64,000 bases of DNA from Lachnospiraceae bacterium (GTDB lineage: Bacteria; Bacillota; Clostridia; Lachnospirales; Lachnospiraceae), in contig JAFTAP010000027.1 of assembly GCA_017455525.1 (NCBI GenBank), forward strand, positions 16,663 to 80,662. Direction: 5' to 3'. The position numbers and the translations under genes are program-made. The notes beneath the pieces are model-generated. The model was given only the letters and a program-made list of their open reading frames with translations. It was not told where the DNA came from and searched no databases. Shown piece by piece: positions 46,439-53,695 of this stretch; position 1 is the first letter of the stretch, and each line of letters begins with the position of its first letter.

Positions 46439-46762
46439 AATATTCACCTCTCCAAAACCACCGATAGTCATCCTAACTATCCCGGGGCAAAGCATCTATT
46501 CAGCTCAGATCAGGCGAAACGTTTCGCCGCAGAGCCAAAAATATATACTTTGACCCGCTATCACTATTAAAAATATGATAACACCAAGACTTAGACATAA
46601 AAATTGCCATAAATAACAAATTTATTTACTTTTATTGTGAAATATGACGAAATTTCCGCTCAATCTTCGACGATTTTTGTGAATTCTGTATTATGAAAAT
46701 TTATTATGGAAACACAACGTGTCGTGGCATGCATCCGAAGGTAGCTTATATGTTGTTATTCT
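46439..46762 (-). promoter_or_regulatory. Upstream region of the second giant adhesin, paralogous to that of the first
   Basis: No gene is seen. It contains the 16-bp palindrome GGCGAAACGTTTCGCC (46513-46528), a 29-base block at 46541-46569 identical at 27 positions to 32266-32294, and an AT-rich stretch to about 46740 that aligns with the first region (shared GCCATAAATA, TGTGAAA, GACGAAA and GATTTTTGTGA or close variants). The palindrome is between the presumed promoter and the start codon, where a bound repressor would block transcription. Confidence 0.7.
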
Positions 46763-47590
46763 TTACGCCGGCTTATAGAAGCCTATGTTTATGGCGTGAA
46801 CAAGGAAACGCTGCCTGGATTCGCCTGAGCCATTACAGGTGGACAGGGTGACGGAGTTCTTGCGCTTATCGACTGCCGTATCCATATCCTGAACACGGTC
46901 CTGCAGAGCCTTATCTATATAATTCCAGTATTTCCGCTGCGTCACCGCATACTCGAAGTAATCTGACTTGGGCGGAACCTTGTGAAAAGAATAAGTCCGA
47001 TAAGCGTATACGCCATCCTCTGTGTAAAAATAAATATACGGATCTTCGATTATCGGATCGGGATCCGAGAGAAGCTTTTTTAACGAACCAAACATCGACC
47101 CGTTTTTCATATTATGTCCGTAAAAGAAAGTATTATAGTCGCCCATATCCTTCGCGCAGCCTGAGTCAATGAATATGCAGCCTGTGACGTTCTCCGTGCC
47201 CTCATAGGTATGGTGCAGATAATAATCGTTGTCAGTGCCGCGAACGACGGGATAGCTTATCTCAAGGCACGGCACATAAAGCCAGCCCTTATAATCAGGG
47301 TTCGCCGCCTTTAGCGCGGCATGGTCTATGACAAGGTTCGGATAAGTGCCTATGTCATAGTGCGGACCATTGTCCATCGCCGTGAAATCATCCTCTGTGG
47401 TTTCCTCCGTCTCCTCGACAGGAACTGCCTCTACCGGCGTATCTGCAATCTGCACACTAGAAGCAATATCATCGTACTGTGCATCCGCCGTGGCATACTG
47501 TGACTGCGTGAGATAAATATTTATCCCTGCCACCACGAAGACTGCCGTCGCTATGCCTATTCCGATTTTTTTCTTGGTGCGCTTCTTCAA
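46763..47590 (-). CDS. srtB: Class B sortase, probable anchor enzyme for the giant adhesins
   Basis: 275 residues with an N-terminal membrane anchor (about 9-26), a Pro/Glu/Thr-rich stalk (about 45-75), and a class B catalytic domain: His 159 (FFYGHNMKNGSMFGSL), Cys 252 (SVTLSTC) and Arg 261 (RQRFLVHA). KGWLYVPCLEISYPVVRG and YYLHHTYEG are typical class B segments. Extra Cys at 108, 138 and 145 could allow a disulfide. Translation starts with TTG at 47590; GAGGA lies six bases upstream and overlaps the TGA of the 55-codon gene, so initiation is coupled. The second giant gene follows 324 bases downstream. C. difficile SrtB, also class B, accepts (S/P)PXTG, matching the SPVTG of both giants. 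Confidence 0.92.
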   Translation of the reverse strand: MKKRTKKKIGIGIATAVFVVAGINIYLTQSQYATADAQYDDIASSVQIADTPVEAVPVEETEETTEDDFTAMDNGPHYDIGTYPNLVIDHAALKAANPDYKGWLYVPCLEISYPVVRGTDNDYYLHHTYEGTENVTGCIFIDSGCAKDMGDYNTFFYGHNMKNGSMFGSLKKLLSDPDPIIEDPYIYFYTEDGVYAYRTYSFHKVPPKSDYFEYAVTQRKYWNYIDKALQDRVQDMDTAVDKRKNSVTLSTCNGSGESRQRFLVHAINIGFYKPA

Positions 47591-47599
47591 TTTCCGTCC

Positions 47600-47767
47600 T
47601 CAGGATTTGCCTTTTGCATCATTTTTCGATTCTGTTTTCACTCTTTTTATAGACTCTTTTACAGTAACTCTGCCCTCAATACCTAATTGGAAATCAGCTA
47701 TCTGATCTCCTGTCCATCCTAAGCCTCTTAGTATCTCAATTAGATTCGCTGTCTCATTCATATTCAT
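47600..47767 (-). CDS. 55-residue protein translationally coupled to the class B sortase
   Basis: An open frame from the ATG at 47767 with a strong AGGAGG nine bases upstream reads MNMNETANLIEILRGLGWTG, DQIADFQLGIEGRVTVKESI, then a basic Lys-rich end. It is predicted to be two short helices with a basic tail, with no membrane span. Its TGA forms part of the ribosome binding site of the sortase. The type resembles small helical proteins common in Lachnospiraceae mobile regions, with a GxxxxQIxDF motif, but the function is not known. It could simply set the expression of the TTG-started sortase. Confidence 0.7.
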   Translation of the reverse strand: MNMNETANLIEILRGLGWTGDQIADFQLGIEGRVTVKESIKRVKTESKNDAKGKS

Positions 47768-47825
47768 GACAAAGCCCTCCTAATTCAACTAAAATTTTAT
47801 CACCAATTTGTGTTTTTTCAAAGAC

Positions 47826-48275
47826 TTATGTCGCATCCGCCGCAGCGGTGGCAAGCTTGTCACAACGTTCATTTTCGGGATGCCCTGCATGCCCCTTGAC
47901 CCATTCGAAGCTGTACTCATGCCCTTCCATCGCATTCACGAGCCGCTGCCAGAGATCTATATTCTTCACAGGCTTTTTATCCGAGCCCTTCCAGTCGTGG
48001 GCTATCCAGTTATCAAGCCAGCCTTCATTGAAAGCCTTCACTACATACTGCGAATCGGTCACAACATGGACGCAACAAGGTTTAGTGAGTTCCTCAAAGC
48101 CTCTTATCACGCCCATAAGCTCCATCTTATTATTCGTAGTATCAGTGAAGCCCTCGCTGTACTCCCTCTCGTGAGCATTGCCCTTGCTGTCAGTAAACCT
48201 CAGTATAGTACCATAGCCTCCGGGGCCCGGATTTCCTCTGGAGCTTCCGTCAGAATAAAGCCATACCTCCTGCAT
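47826..48275 (-). CDS. rnhA: Ribonuclease HI
   Basis: 149 residues, full length for bacterial RNase HI. Catalytic residues are visible: Asp 9 (LYSDGSSRGNPGPGGYG), the Glu of NNKMELMGV, the Asp of VVTDSQYV and the Asp of ERCDKLA, with the His of VKGHAGHPENE. KGSDKKPVKNIDLWQRL matches the substrate-handle region. It removes RNA from RNA-DNA hybrids. GGAGAG precedes the ATG by about ten bases. It is a single leftward gene, possibly cotranscribed with the ACT-domain gene 27 bases upstream. Confidence 0.95.
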   Translation of the reverse strand: MQEVWLYSDGSSRGNPGPGGYGTILRFTDSKGNAHEREYSEGFTDTTNNKMELMGVIRGFEELTKPCCVHVVTDSQYVVKAFNEGWLDNWIAHDWKGSDKKPVKNIDLWQRLVNAMEGHEYSFEWVKGHAGHPENERCDKLATAAADAT

Positions 48276-48302
48276 GCTCCTTAGCTCTCCACTCCTTTAT
48301 TC

Positions 48303-48689
48303 CTATCCGCTGATAGCAGATTCAGCCCTTGCCGCATCATCCGTCTTTATTATCATCCTAGCCGCGCTGTCCTCTGACGGTGCCGCATACATATACTCAA
48401 TGTTGACCCCAGCCTTGGATATCTTCTCCACTATACCCGCAAGATAGCCTACCTCATGCTTAAGCTCCACGGAAATAACCTCATTCACTATTGAAGTGTA
48501 TCCTGCCTTCTTCATTGCCTGCTTCGCATCATCAGGGTTATCCGCTATTATTCTCATAACTCCGAACTCTGACGTATCCGCAAGCGAAAGCGCCTTCATA
48601 TTTATCCCTGCTTCCTTTAATATCTTAAGTGCCTCGTCTAAGGTACCGGGTCTGTTCTCAAGAAATACCGATAACTGTTTAATTAACAT
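48303..48689 (-). CDS. Tandem ACT-domain protein, aromatic 2-oxoacid pathway partner
   Basis: 128 residues forming two ACT domains: KQLSVFLENRPGTLDEALKILKEAGINMKALSLADTSEFGVMRII (about 4-48) and VELKHEVGYLAGIVEKISKAGVNIEYMYA (about 74-102). ACT domains bind amino acids. This gene is a standing neighbour of paaK and iorAB in clostridia and probably senses aromatic amino acids or tunes the ligase. AGGAGG lies eleven bases before the ATG. It is downstream of paaK on the same strand, with a hairpin in the 200-base gap. Confidence 0.9.
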   Translation of the reverse strand: MLIKQLSVFLENRPGTLDEALKILKEAGINMKALSLADTSEFGVMRIIADNPDDAKQAMKKAGYTSIVNEVISVELKHEVGYLAGIVEKISKAGVNIEYMYAAPSEDSAARMIIKTDDAARAESAISG

Positions 48690-48767
48690 AATTATGTAAA
48701 CCTCCTGTCAAATCTATTCTCCTCTAAATAACACCAGCTTATTATCTGACTTCGTCCGTTCGGGGCT

Positions 48768-48806
48768 GATACCGTAACCGCCCAAAGTACGGGCGCTAAC
48801 GGTATC
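48768..48806. other. Strong hairpin between paaK and the ACT-domain gene
   Basis: GATACCGT-AGCGCCC / GGGCGGTTACGGTATC forms a stem of about 15 bp with a seven-base loop and no T-run on either side. It may protect or process the mRNA between the two genes. Confidence 0.5.
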
Positions 48807-48889
48807 ATGCTCTGCCATAACCATGCCCGATGCATCGCGATCTTCGAAGCAGAATAATCAAGCTATCCCTAAGTAATATTATGTAAATA

Positions 48890-50188
48890 TCAGTTTAATT
48901 TTCTCTTGTCCTCCACATGCTTCGTCTTACCCTCGGAATGTGGCAGGGCGTTAGGCTCTACAAGCTTGACCTTCGCCTTTATTCCCACGGTCTGATGGAT
49001 CGCATCCTCGACATCGGCACGAAGCTTCTCAAGCTTTCTCACCTCGTCAGAGAAGAACCTCTCCTCGACCTCTATCGCCACATCAAAGGTGTCGTTATTA
49101 TTTATCCTGTCCACAGTAATGAAGTAGTTAGGCGTAGTGCCCGCAACAGTAAGAAGTGCGTGCTCTACCTGCGAAGGGAATACATTCACGCCGCGGATCA
49201 CAAGCATATCGTCCGACCTGCCCCTGAACCGCTGGATGCGAGCCATAGTCCTTCCGCACTCGCACTGTCCGTACTCAAGGGACGTAAGGTCTCTCGTCCT
49301 GTAGCGGAGCAGCGGCATACCCTCTTTTGTAAGCGTTGTGATGCAAAGCTCGCCAAGCTCTCCGTGAGGCTTCTGCTCTAAGGTATCGGGATCTATTATC
49401 TCCGGCAGGAAGTGATCCTCGTATATGTGAAGTCCCTTGTGATATCTGCAGTCACAGGCAACTCCGGGTCCCATTATCTCTGTAAGTCCGTAGATATCAT
49501 AAGCCTTTATATGAAGCCTGCGCTCTATCTGCGCCCGCATCTCATCAGTCCAGGGCTCCGCTCCGCAGATAGCATACTTAAGCTTTATCTTACCGACCAG
49601 CCCCTGCTCCTCCAAAGCTTCTGCCACATGCAGCAAATACGAAGGCGTGCAGGCTATGGCCGTAACCTCGCAGTCTATCATCATGTCTATGAGCTTCTTC
49701 GTATTCCCTGTAGACATGGGGATAACCATGGCACCGAGATTCTCCGCTCCATAGTGAGCGCCGAGACCGCCGGTGAAAAGTCCGTAGCCGTAACCCACCT
49801 GTATGATGTCGTCTCTCGTGACGCCTGCCATAGACATGGCTCTGGCTACGCATTCCGACCAGATATCTATATCCCGCCTGGTGTAGCAGAGCACCTTCGG
49901 CTTACCGGTAGTTCCCGATGACGCCTGCACCCTCACGATCTCCTGCCTTGGTACCGCAAGCAGTCCGTATGGGTAGTTATCCTTTAAGTCCTCATAAGTC
50001 GTGAAAGGCAGTTTCTTTATGTCCTCCACGGTCTGTATATCCCCGGGCTCAACCCCGGTCTCCTGCATCTTCTTCCTGTAGAATTCTACATTGTGATAAA
50101 TCCTGTCCACCTGCTTGTGGAGCCTCTTCCCCTGAAGCTCCTCTAAGTCGCCCCTTGGCATGCATTCCTTTGTCTCATTCCAGATCAT
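48890..50188 (-). CDS. paaK: Phenylacetate/aryl-acetate CoA ligase
   Basis: 432 residues from the ATG at 50188 (GAGGGA four bases upstream; the longer frame to 50239 lacks a site). It is an adenylate-forming enzyme with the P-loop SSGTTGKPKVLCYT (about 92-105), VGYGYGLFTGGLGAHYGAENLGAMVIP, YDIYGLTEIMGPGVACDC, LLRYRTRDLT and the C-terminal hinge RGRSDDMLVIRGVNVFPSQVE. It couples aryl-acetates to CoA with ATP. With iorAB, which makes or uses aryl-acetyl-CoA from indolepyruvate-type oxoacids, it forms an energy-yielding aromatic amino-acid catabolism set. It is divergent from the VTC gene. Confidence 0.93.
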   Translation of the reverse strand: MIWNETKECMPRGDLEELQGKRLHKQVDRIYHNVEFYRKKMQETGVEPGDIQTVEDIKKLPFTTYEDLKDNYPYGLLAVPRQEIVRVQASSGTTGKPKVLCYTRRDIDIWSECVARAMSMAGVTRDDIIQVGYGYGLFTGGLGAHYGAENLGAMVIPMSTGNTKKLIDMMIDCEVTAIACTPSYLLHVAEALEEQGLVGKIKLKYAICGAEPWTDEMRAQIERRLHIKAYDIYGLTEIMGPGVACDCRYHKGLHIYEDHFLPEIIDPDTLEQKPHGELGELCITTLTKEGMPLLRYRTRDLTSLEYGQCECGRTMARIQRFRGRSDDMLVIRGVNVFPSQVEHALLTVAGTTPNYFITVDRINNNDTFDVAIEVEERFFSDEVRKLEKLRADVEDAIHQTVGIKAKVKLVEPNALPHSEGKTKHVEDKRKLN

Positions 50189-50303
50189 ATCTTCCCTCGC
50201 ATTAATAAAATAAGTCCTGCACAATGCCAGCATTATCAATGCTATATCACTGTGCGCTTTTCACGATGCTTATAATAGTATAGCATTTACTTTTCCATTG
50301 TGC

Positions 50304-50309
50304 TATAAT
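50304..50309 (+). promoter_or_regulatory. -10 box of the VTC gene, placed for a leaderless transcript
   Basis: A perfect TATAAT ends seven bases before the ATG at 50317. No Shine-Dalgarno sequence is present in between, so transcription should begin at or next to the start codon. No good -35 is seen. Confidence 0.5.
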
Positions 50310-50316
50310 CTCTCTC

Positions 50317-51048
50317 ATGTTTGACGAGGAAAAACATTACAGGCATGAATATAAGTATGTAGAGCCGGAGCTCAGGCTCAAAGCAGCGGAGCTTAGGCTT
50401 GATTCTTTCATGAAAAAGGATTCCCATGCAGGCGATAAGGGTTATTACAGCATAAGGAGCCTTTATTTTGATGACTACTTCGATTCTTTTCTGAATGAAA
50501 ACATAGACGGCGTTGACGAGCGCGAGAAATGGCGCATCAGGATATATGACAGAAGCCCTGATTTCATAAGCCTCGAGAGGAAATCAAGAAAATCGGATAT
50601 GATAGCGAAGGATTCCTGTGCTATCGATTCCGGTATTTTTGATTCCATAATGCGAAAAGATGCAGAGGTTTCAGACAGCAACGATCCTCTGCTCAATGTT
50701 TTTATCATAGGGATGAGGTCAAAGGGCCTGCATCCTACGGTCATCGTGGAATATGAGCGCACGCCCTTCGCCGCACATGAAGGGAATACGAGAATCACTT
50801 TTGACAGAAATATACGGTCATCATCGGAGCTTGACGCCCTGCTTGCCGACAGGGAGCTTGCTTCAAGACCCGTACTTGCTTCAGGGCAGAATCTCCTTGA
50901 GGTAAAATTCGACGCATTCCTGCCTGACCACATAGGACATGCGATCGAATCAGGGCACATGCACAGGGAGACCTTCTCGAAGTATTACCTTGCGAGGAAG
51001 TTCCCTTATTCAGCAATGGTTAGATATACTCTCGCCAAGACAAGATAA
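50317..51048 (+). CDS. VTC-domain polyphosphate polymerase
   Basis: 243 residues. The triphosphate-tunnel fold residues of the VTC domain are visible: RHEYKYV (about 9-15), YYSIRSLYFDD (about 43-53), REKWRIRIYD (about 68-77), FISLERKSRKSD, PTVIVEYERTPF, TRITFDRNIRSS, LLEVKFDAFLP, and FSKYYLARKF. The fold makes polyphosphate from ATP. It pairs with the downstream DUF4956 membrane protein, a common couple in Firmicutes. There is no ribosome binding site, and a TATAAT sits just before the ATG. It interrupts the otherwise leftward paaK-ior cluster. Confidence 0.92.
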   Translation: MFDEEKHYRHEYKYVEPELRLKAAELRLDSFMKKDSHAGDKGYYSIRSLYFDDYFDSFLNENIDGVDEREKWRIRIYDRSPDFISLERKSRKSDMIAKDSCAIDSGIFDSIMRKDAEVSDSNDPLLNVFIIGMRSKGLHPTVIVEYERTPFAAHEGNTRITFDRNIRSSSELDALLADRELASRPVLASGQNLLEVKFDAFLPDHIGHAIESGHMHRETFSKYYLARKFPYSAMVRYTLAKTR

Positions 51049-51185
51049 CAAGCCGGAGTGCTGACGCTTCTTGCCGAAAGTAATAGGATAGCGAAATATA
51101 GAAGCTGGAAAGGCTTCTAAAAATAAAGATAGAAAACAAATTGCCTGCATATATGAGGCAGTTACATGCATTAAAGGAGGAAACC

Positions 51186-51860
51186 ATGACAACATTTTCA
51201 AGCATTTTCAAACGGTCTTTTCTGGAGGGCTATGCGAATATAGAACTCTCAACATCGCAGATACTCATAGTTATGTTCTTCTCTCTCCTCGTGGGACTTT
51301 ACATATATCTTGTATACCGCTTCCTTACGAAGAGGACGTTTTACTCTAAAAGCTTCAACATCTCGCTCGTGCTGATGTCAGTAATAACTGCTGCGATAAT
51401 CCTCACCGTGCAGTCTAGCGTGGTCATATCCCTCGGTATGGTCGGTGCTCTGTCAATCGTTCGTTTCAGGACGGCGGTGAAGGATCCGATGGATCTCGTG
51501 TTCTTATTCTGGTCGATATCAGTAGGAATAATCTGCGGCGCAGGACTCGTAGAGGTTGCTATCATCCTCTCACTTGCAGCTACGGCGCTCATCATGGTGC
51601 TTGACCGTATCCCCGTGATACAGTCACCTATGATACTCATCGTGAATGGCAAAGAGGATAATGACACCGCAATAGCCGATGCGATAAAGAGCAATACGAA
51701 TGCATTTATAGAGAAATCAAGGGTGTTAACTAATGGCTCCCTGGAGCTTGTGTATGAGCTTCGCACGAAGGACGCCTCGGCACTTTCAAAGAGCGTATCA
51801 GCTATAGACGGAGTGACTTCGGTATCTCTGCTCTCACATGACGGCGAAGTGAGCTTCTAA
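51186..51860 (+). CDS. DUF4956 membrane protein, partner of the VTC polymerase
   Basis: 224 residues from the ATG at 51186 with AAAGGAGG seven bases upstream. It has about four membrane spans in the first 140 residues (ILIVMFFSLLVGLYIYL, SLVLMSVITAAIILTV, SVVISLGMVGALSIVRFR, FLFWSISVGIICGAGLVEVA). The conserved SIVRFRTAVKDPMDL motif is at about 91-105. A soluble C-terminal domain follows. The family is found beside VTC and CotH genes. Its role is not established, but it may couple polyphosphate synthesis to the membrane. A strong terminator follows 36 bases after the stop. Confidence 0.9.
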   Translation: MTTFSSIFKRSFLEGYANIELSTSQILIVMFFSLLVGLYIYLVYRFLTKRTFYSKSFNISLVLMSVITAAIILTVQSSVVISLGMVGALSIVRFRTAVKDPMDLVFLFWSISVGIICGAGLVEVAIILSLAATALIMVLDRIPVIQSPMILIVNGKEDNDTAIADAIKSNTNAFIEKSRVLTNGSLELVYELRTKDASALSKSVSAIDGVTSVSLLSHDGEVSF

Positions 51861-51896
51861 GTTATATAGCGCAATCGCATTTTTCAATAAAAAATC

Positions 51897-51934
51897 AGCG
51901 GGTGCTTGTCAATATAATCCTGACAGCACCCGCT
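51897..51934. terminator. Bidirectional terminator between DUF4956 and iorB
   Basis: AGCGGGTGCTTGTCA / TGACAGCACCCGCT with a nine-base loop is followed rightward by TTTTTG and leftward by GATTTTTTATT, so it ends both convergent transcripts. Confidence 0.9.
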
Positions 51935-51957
51935 TTTTGTTTGCAGATAATTCAGAC

Positions 51958-52524
51958 CTATCCTGTGTATCCCACCTCGAAAGCCTTTATATTTATGTCA
52001 ACTGTTTTGGGCGGTACGGTCTTTTCTATTATCTTCGTCCACTGCTCCTTGGTAAAGTCCATATGGCTCGCCGCCATACCAAGCACTACCAGATTGAATA
52101 CCCTCTGATTGCCAAGCTTCTTCGCCTCATCCATGGCGTCTATCGAATATACCGTATAGCTCTTGTCAAGCTCCTCAAGTATCCCCTCAGGATACTCTGC
52201 CGCGCCTGTGACCACCGGCATCGGGTCTATTCGCTCATCATTTACGATAAGCACTCCGTCTTTCCTTAAAAAGTGCGCATATCTCATCGCTTCAAGTCTC
52301 TCGAAAGCAATAAGCACATCAGCCTGCCCTTCTTCTACTATAGGCTCTGCGACTTTTTCCCCGTATCTTACAAAGGTCACGACGGAACCGCCTCTCTGCG
52401 CCATCCCATGCACCTCCGATATCTTCACGTCATATCCGGCATCCGCCATAAGCCCGCCAAGTATACGGCTCGTAAGCAAAGTTCCCTGCCCGCCTACGCC
52501 GACGATCATCACATTTCTGGTCAT
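51958..52524 (-). CDS. iorB: Indolepyruvate ferredoxin oxidoreductase beta subunit
   Basis: 188 residues of the gamma-domain type of 2-oxoacid:ferredoxin oxidoreductases. The N-terminal IVGVGGQGTLLTSRIL and KISEVHGMAQRGGSVVTFVRYG are diagnostic, and ADVLIAFERLEAMRYAHFL and VFNLVVLGMAA follow. With IorA it oxidatively decarboxylates aryl-pyruvates to aryl-acetyl-CoA. GGAGG lies ten bases upstream of the ATG. It is separated from iorA by a class B sortase gene, which is unusual because the two subunits are normally adjacent. Confidence 0.93.
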   Translation of the reverse strand: MTRNVMIVGVGGQGTLLTSRILGGLMADAGYDVKISEVHGMAQRGGSVVTFVRYGEKVAEPIVEEGQADVLIAFERLEAMRYAHFLRKDGVLIVNDERIDPMPVVTGAAEYPEGILEELDKSYTVYSIDAMDEAKKLGNQRVFNLVVLGMAASHMDFTKEQWTKIIEKTVPPKTVDINIKAFEVGYTG

Positions 52525-52550
52525 ATCATTTATTCCTCCAAATCATTTTT

Positions 52551-53630
52551 CTACTTTATCCTCTTACCCACGACTACGAAACGGCCATTCTTAACCTGGT
52601 AGCTGCAGGTAGAGAAGGTTATGAACTCATCGCCCCACTCCGCACTGACTCCGGTATCATACAGTGCCCTCTCTTTGACATTGCTCACGAAATAATCAAA
52701 ATCTGCCTTGTCCGACAGATCCGTGTAGTAGTAATAACGGAACCGGCCATCGTCTTCGTCCTTTTCCTCCCTGTAGATATCTATATCATCATAATCCTCA
52801 TAGAGATTAAGATCAGCTAAAGTAAGCTCCTCAGGCTCCGTACCTTCCTCCTGATCGGCAAGGCTCTCCTCTTCTACCCTTTTATCAGCCTCCGCCCGAT
52901 CCTCTTCTGTCTCAAGCTCGTCTTCATCTATCTGTGAGTAAAAGACCGCAAAAAGCTCATATTCTCTCTCTTCATATAGAGTATCAAAGCGGATCATGGC
53001 ATGCTCTCTCCCGTAAGTCTCATCAGCATAGGATAAAAGCGAGCCAAACCCGCTGCCGTCCTTCATATTATGTCCGTAGATCAAAGTATTATTGTATTCA
53101 TCCCGCCATAATACGGCAATGAACAGGGTACCCTTCTCTGCATCACTGCCGTCAAAGTCTCTATGCAGGAAAAAATTCTGACTGTTAGGCGTATAAACTA
53201 CGGGATCGTCTATCGGCGTGCCATCTATCGTAAGCCATCCTGCCACATAAGGGTTTATAGCGATCAGGTCGTTAAATCCCGGTAATATCTTGCGCCGTTC
53301 CTGCTCATTAGCCTCAAAGTCATCGCCGGAAGATCCCCCATCCAATTCTGTCTCACCGCCATCACCACCGGCTAAAGCATCATCACCATTATCATCCTGA
53401 GAAACAGTATCTGCTATCTGCGCATCAGCGCTATCCGCTAATACAGCAGATTCCAGCTTGGCAGATTCATCAGAAGCCTCGCTCTGCGTAAGCTCGGAAG
53501 CAGAAGCCCTCGCAAAAAGCCTGTCAGACCTTGCCGTATCTCCACGGCGTGAAACAAGCCCGACAACTATCAGCCCGACAAGTATAAGGAATGAAAATGA
53601 TGCAAATATCATCGGCAGCTTCTGTTTCAT
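52551..53630 (-). CDS. Class B sortase with an acidic insertion, placed between iorA and iorB
   Basis: 359 residues: an N-terminal membrane anchor (about 6-26), then a long Asp/Glu/Ser stalk (about 30-112). The catalytic domain has His 187 (IYGHNMKDGSGFGSL), Cys 342 (FITFSTCSYQ) and Arg 350 (GRFVVVGKR). VAGWLTIDGTPIDDPVVYT and FFLHRDFDG are class B marks. Between the His and Cys lies an acidic insertion of about 60 residues (234-296), absent from the sortase at 46.8 kb. GGAG precedes the ATG. It starts 65 bases after iorA and ends 26 bases before iorB on the same strand, so it is probably cotranscribed with them. It may serve the same SPVTG adhesins or other proteins. Confidence 0.92.
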   Translation of the reverse strand: MKQKLPMIFASFSFLILVGLIVVGLVSRRGDTARSDRLFARASASELTQSEASDESAKLESAVLADSADAQIADTVSQDDNGDDALAGGDGGETELDGGSSGDDFEANEQERRKILPGFNDLIAINPYVAGWLTIDGTPIDDPVVYTPNSQNFFLHRDFDGSDAEKGTLFIAVLWRDEYNNTLIYGHNMKDGSGFGSLLSYADETYGREHAMIRFDTLYEEREYELFAVFYSQIDEDELETEEDRAEADKRVEEESLADQEEGTEPEELTLADLNLYEDYDDIDIYREEKDEDDGRFRYYYYTDLSDKADFDYFVSNVKERALYDTGVSAEWGDEFITFSTCSYQVKNGRFVVVGKRIK

Positions 53631-53695
53631 TCATTCTCCATCATATCCCGAAAAAAACCGCTCAAGCATGCCTATAACGTAATCCCGACCCGCTA

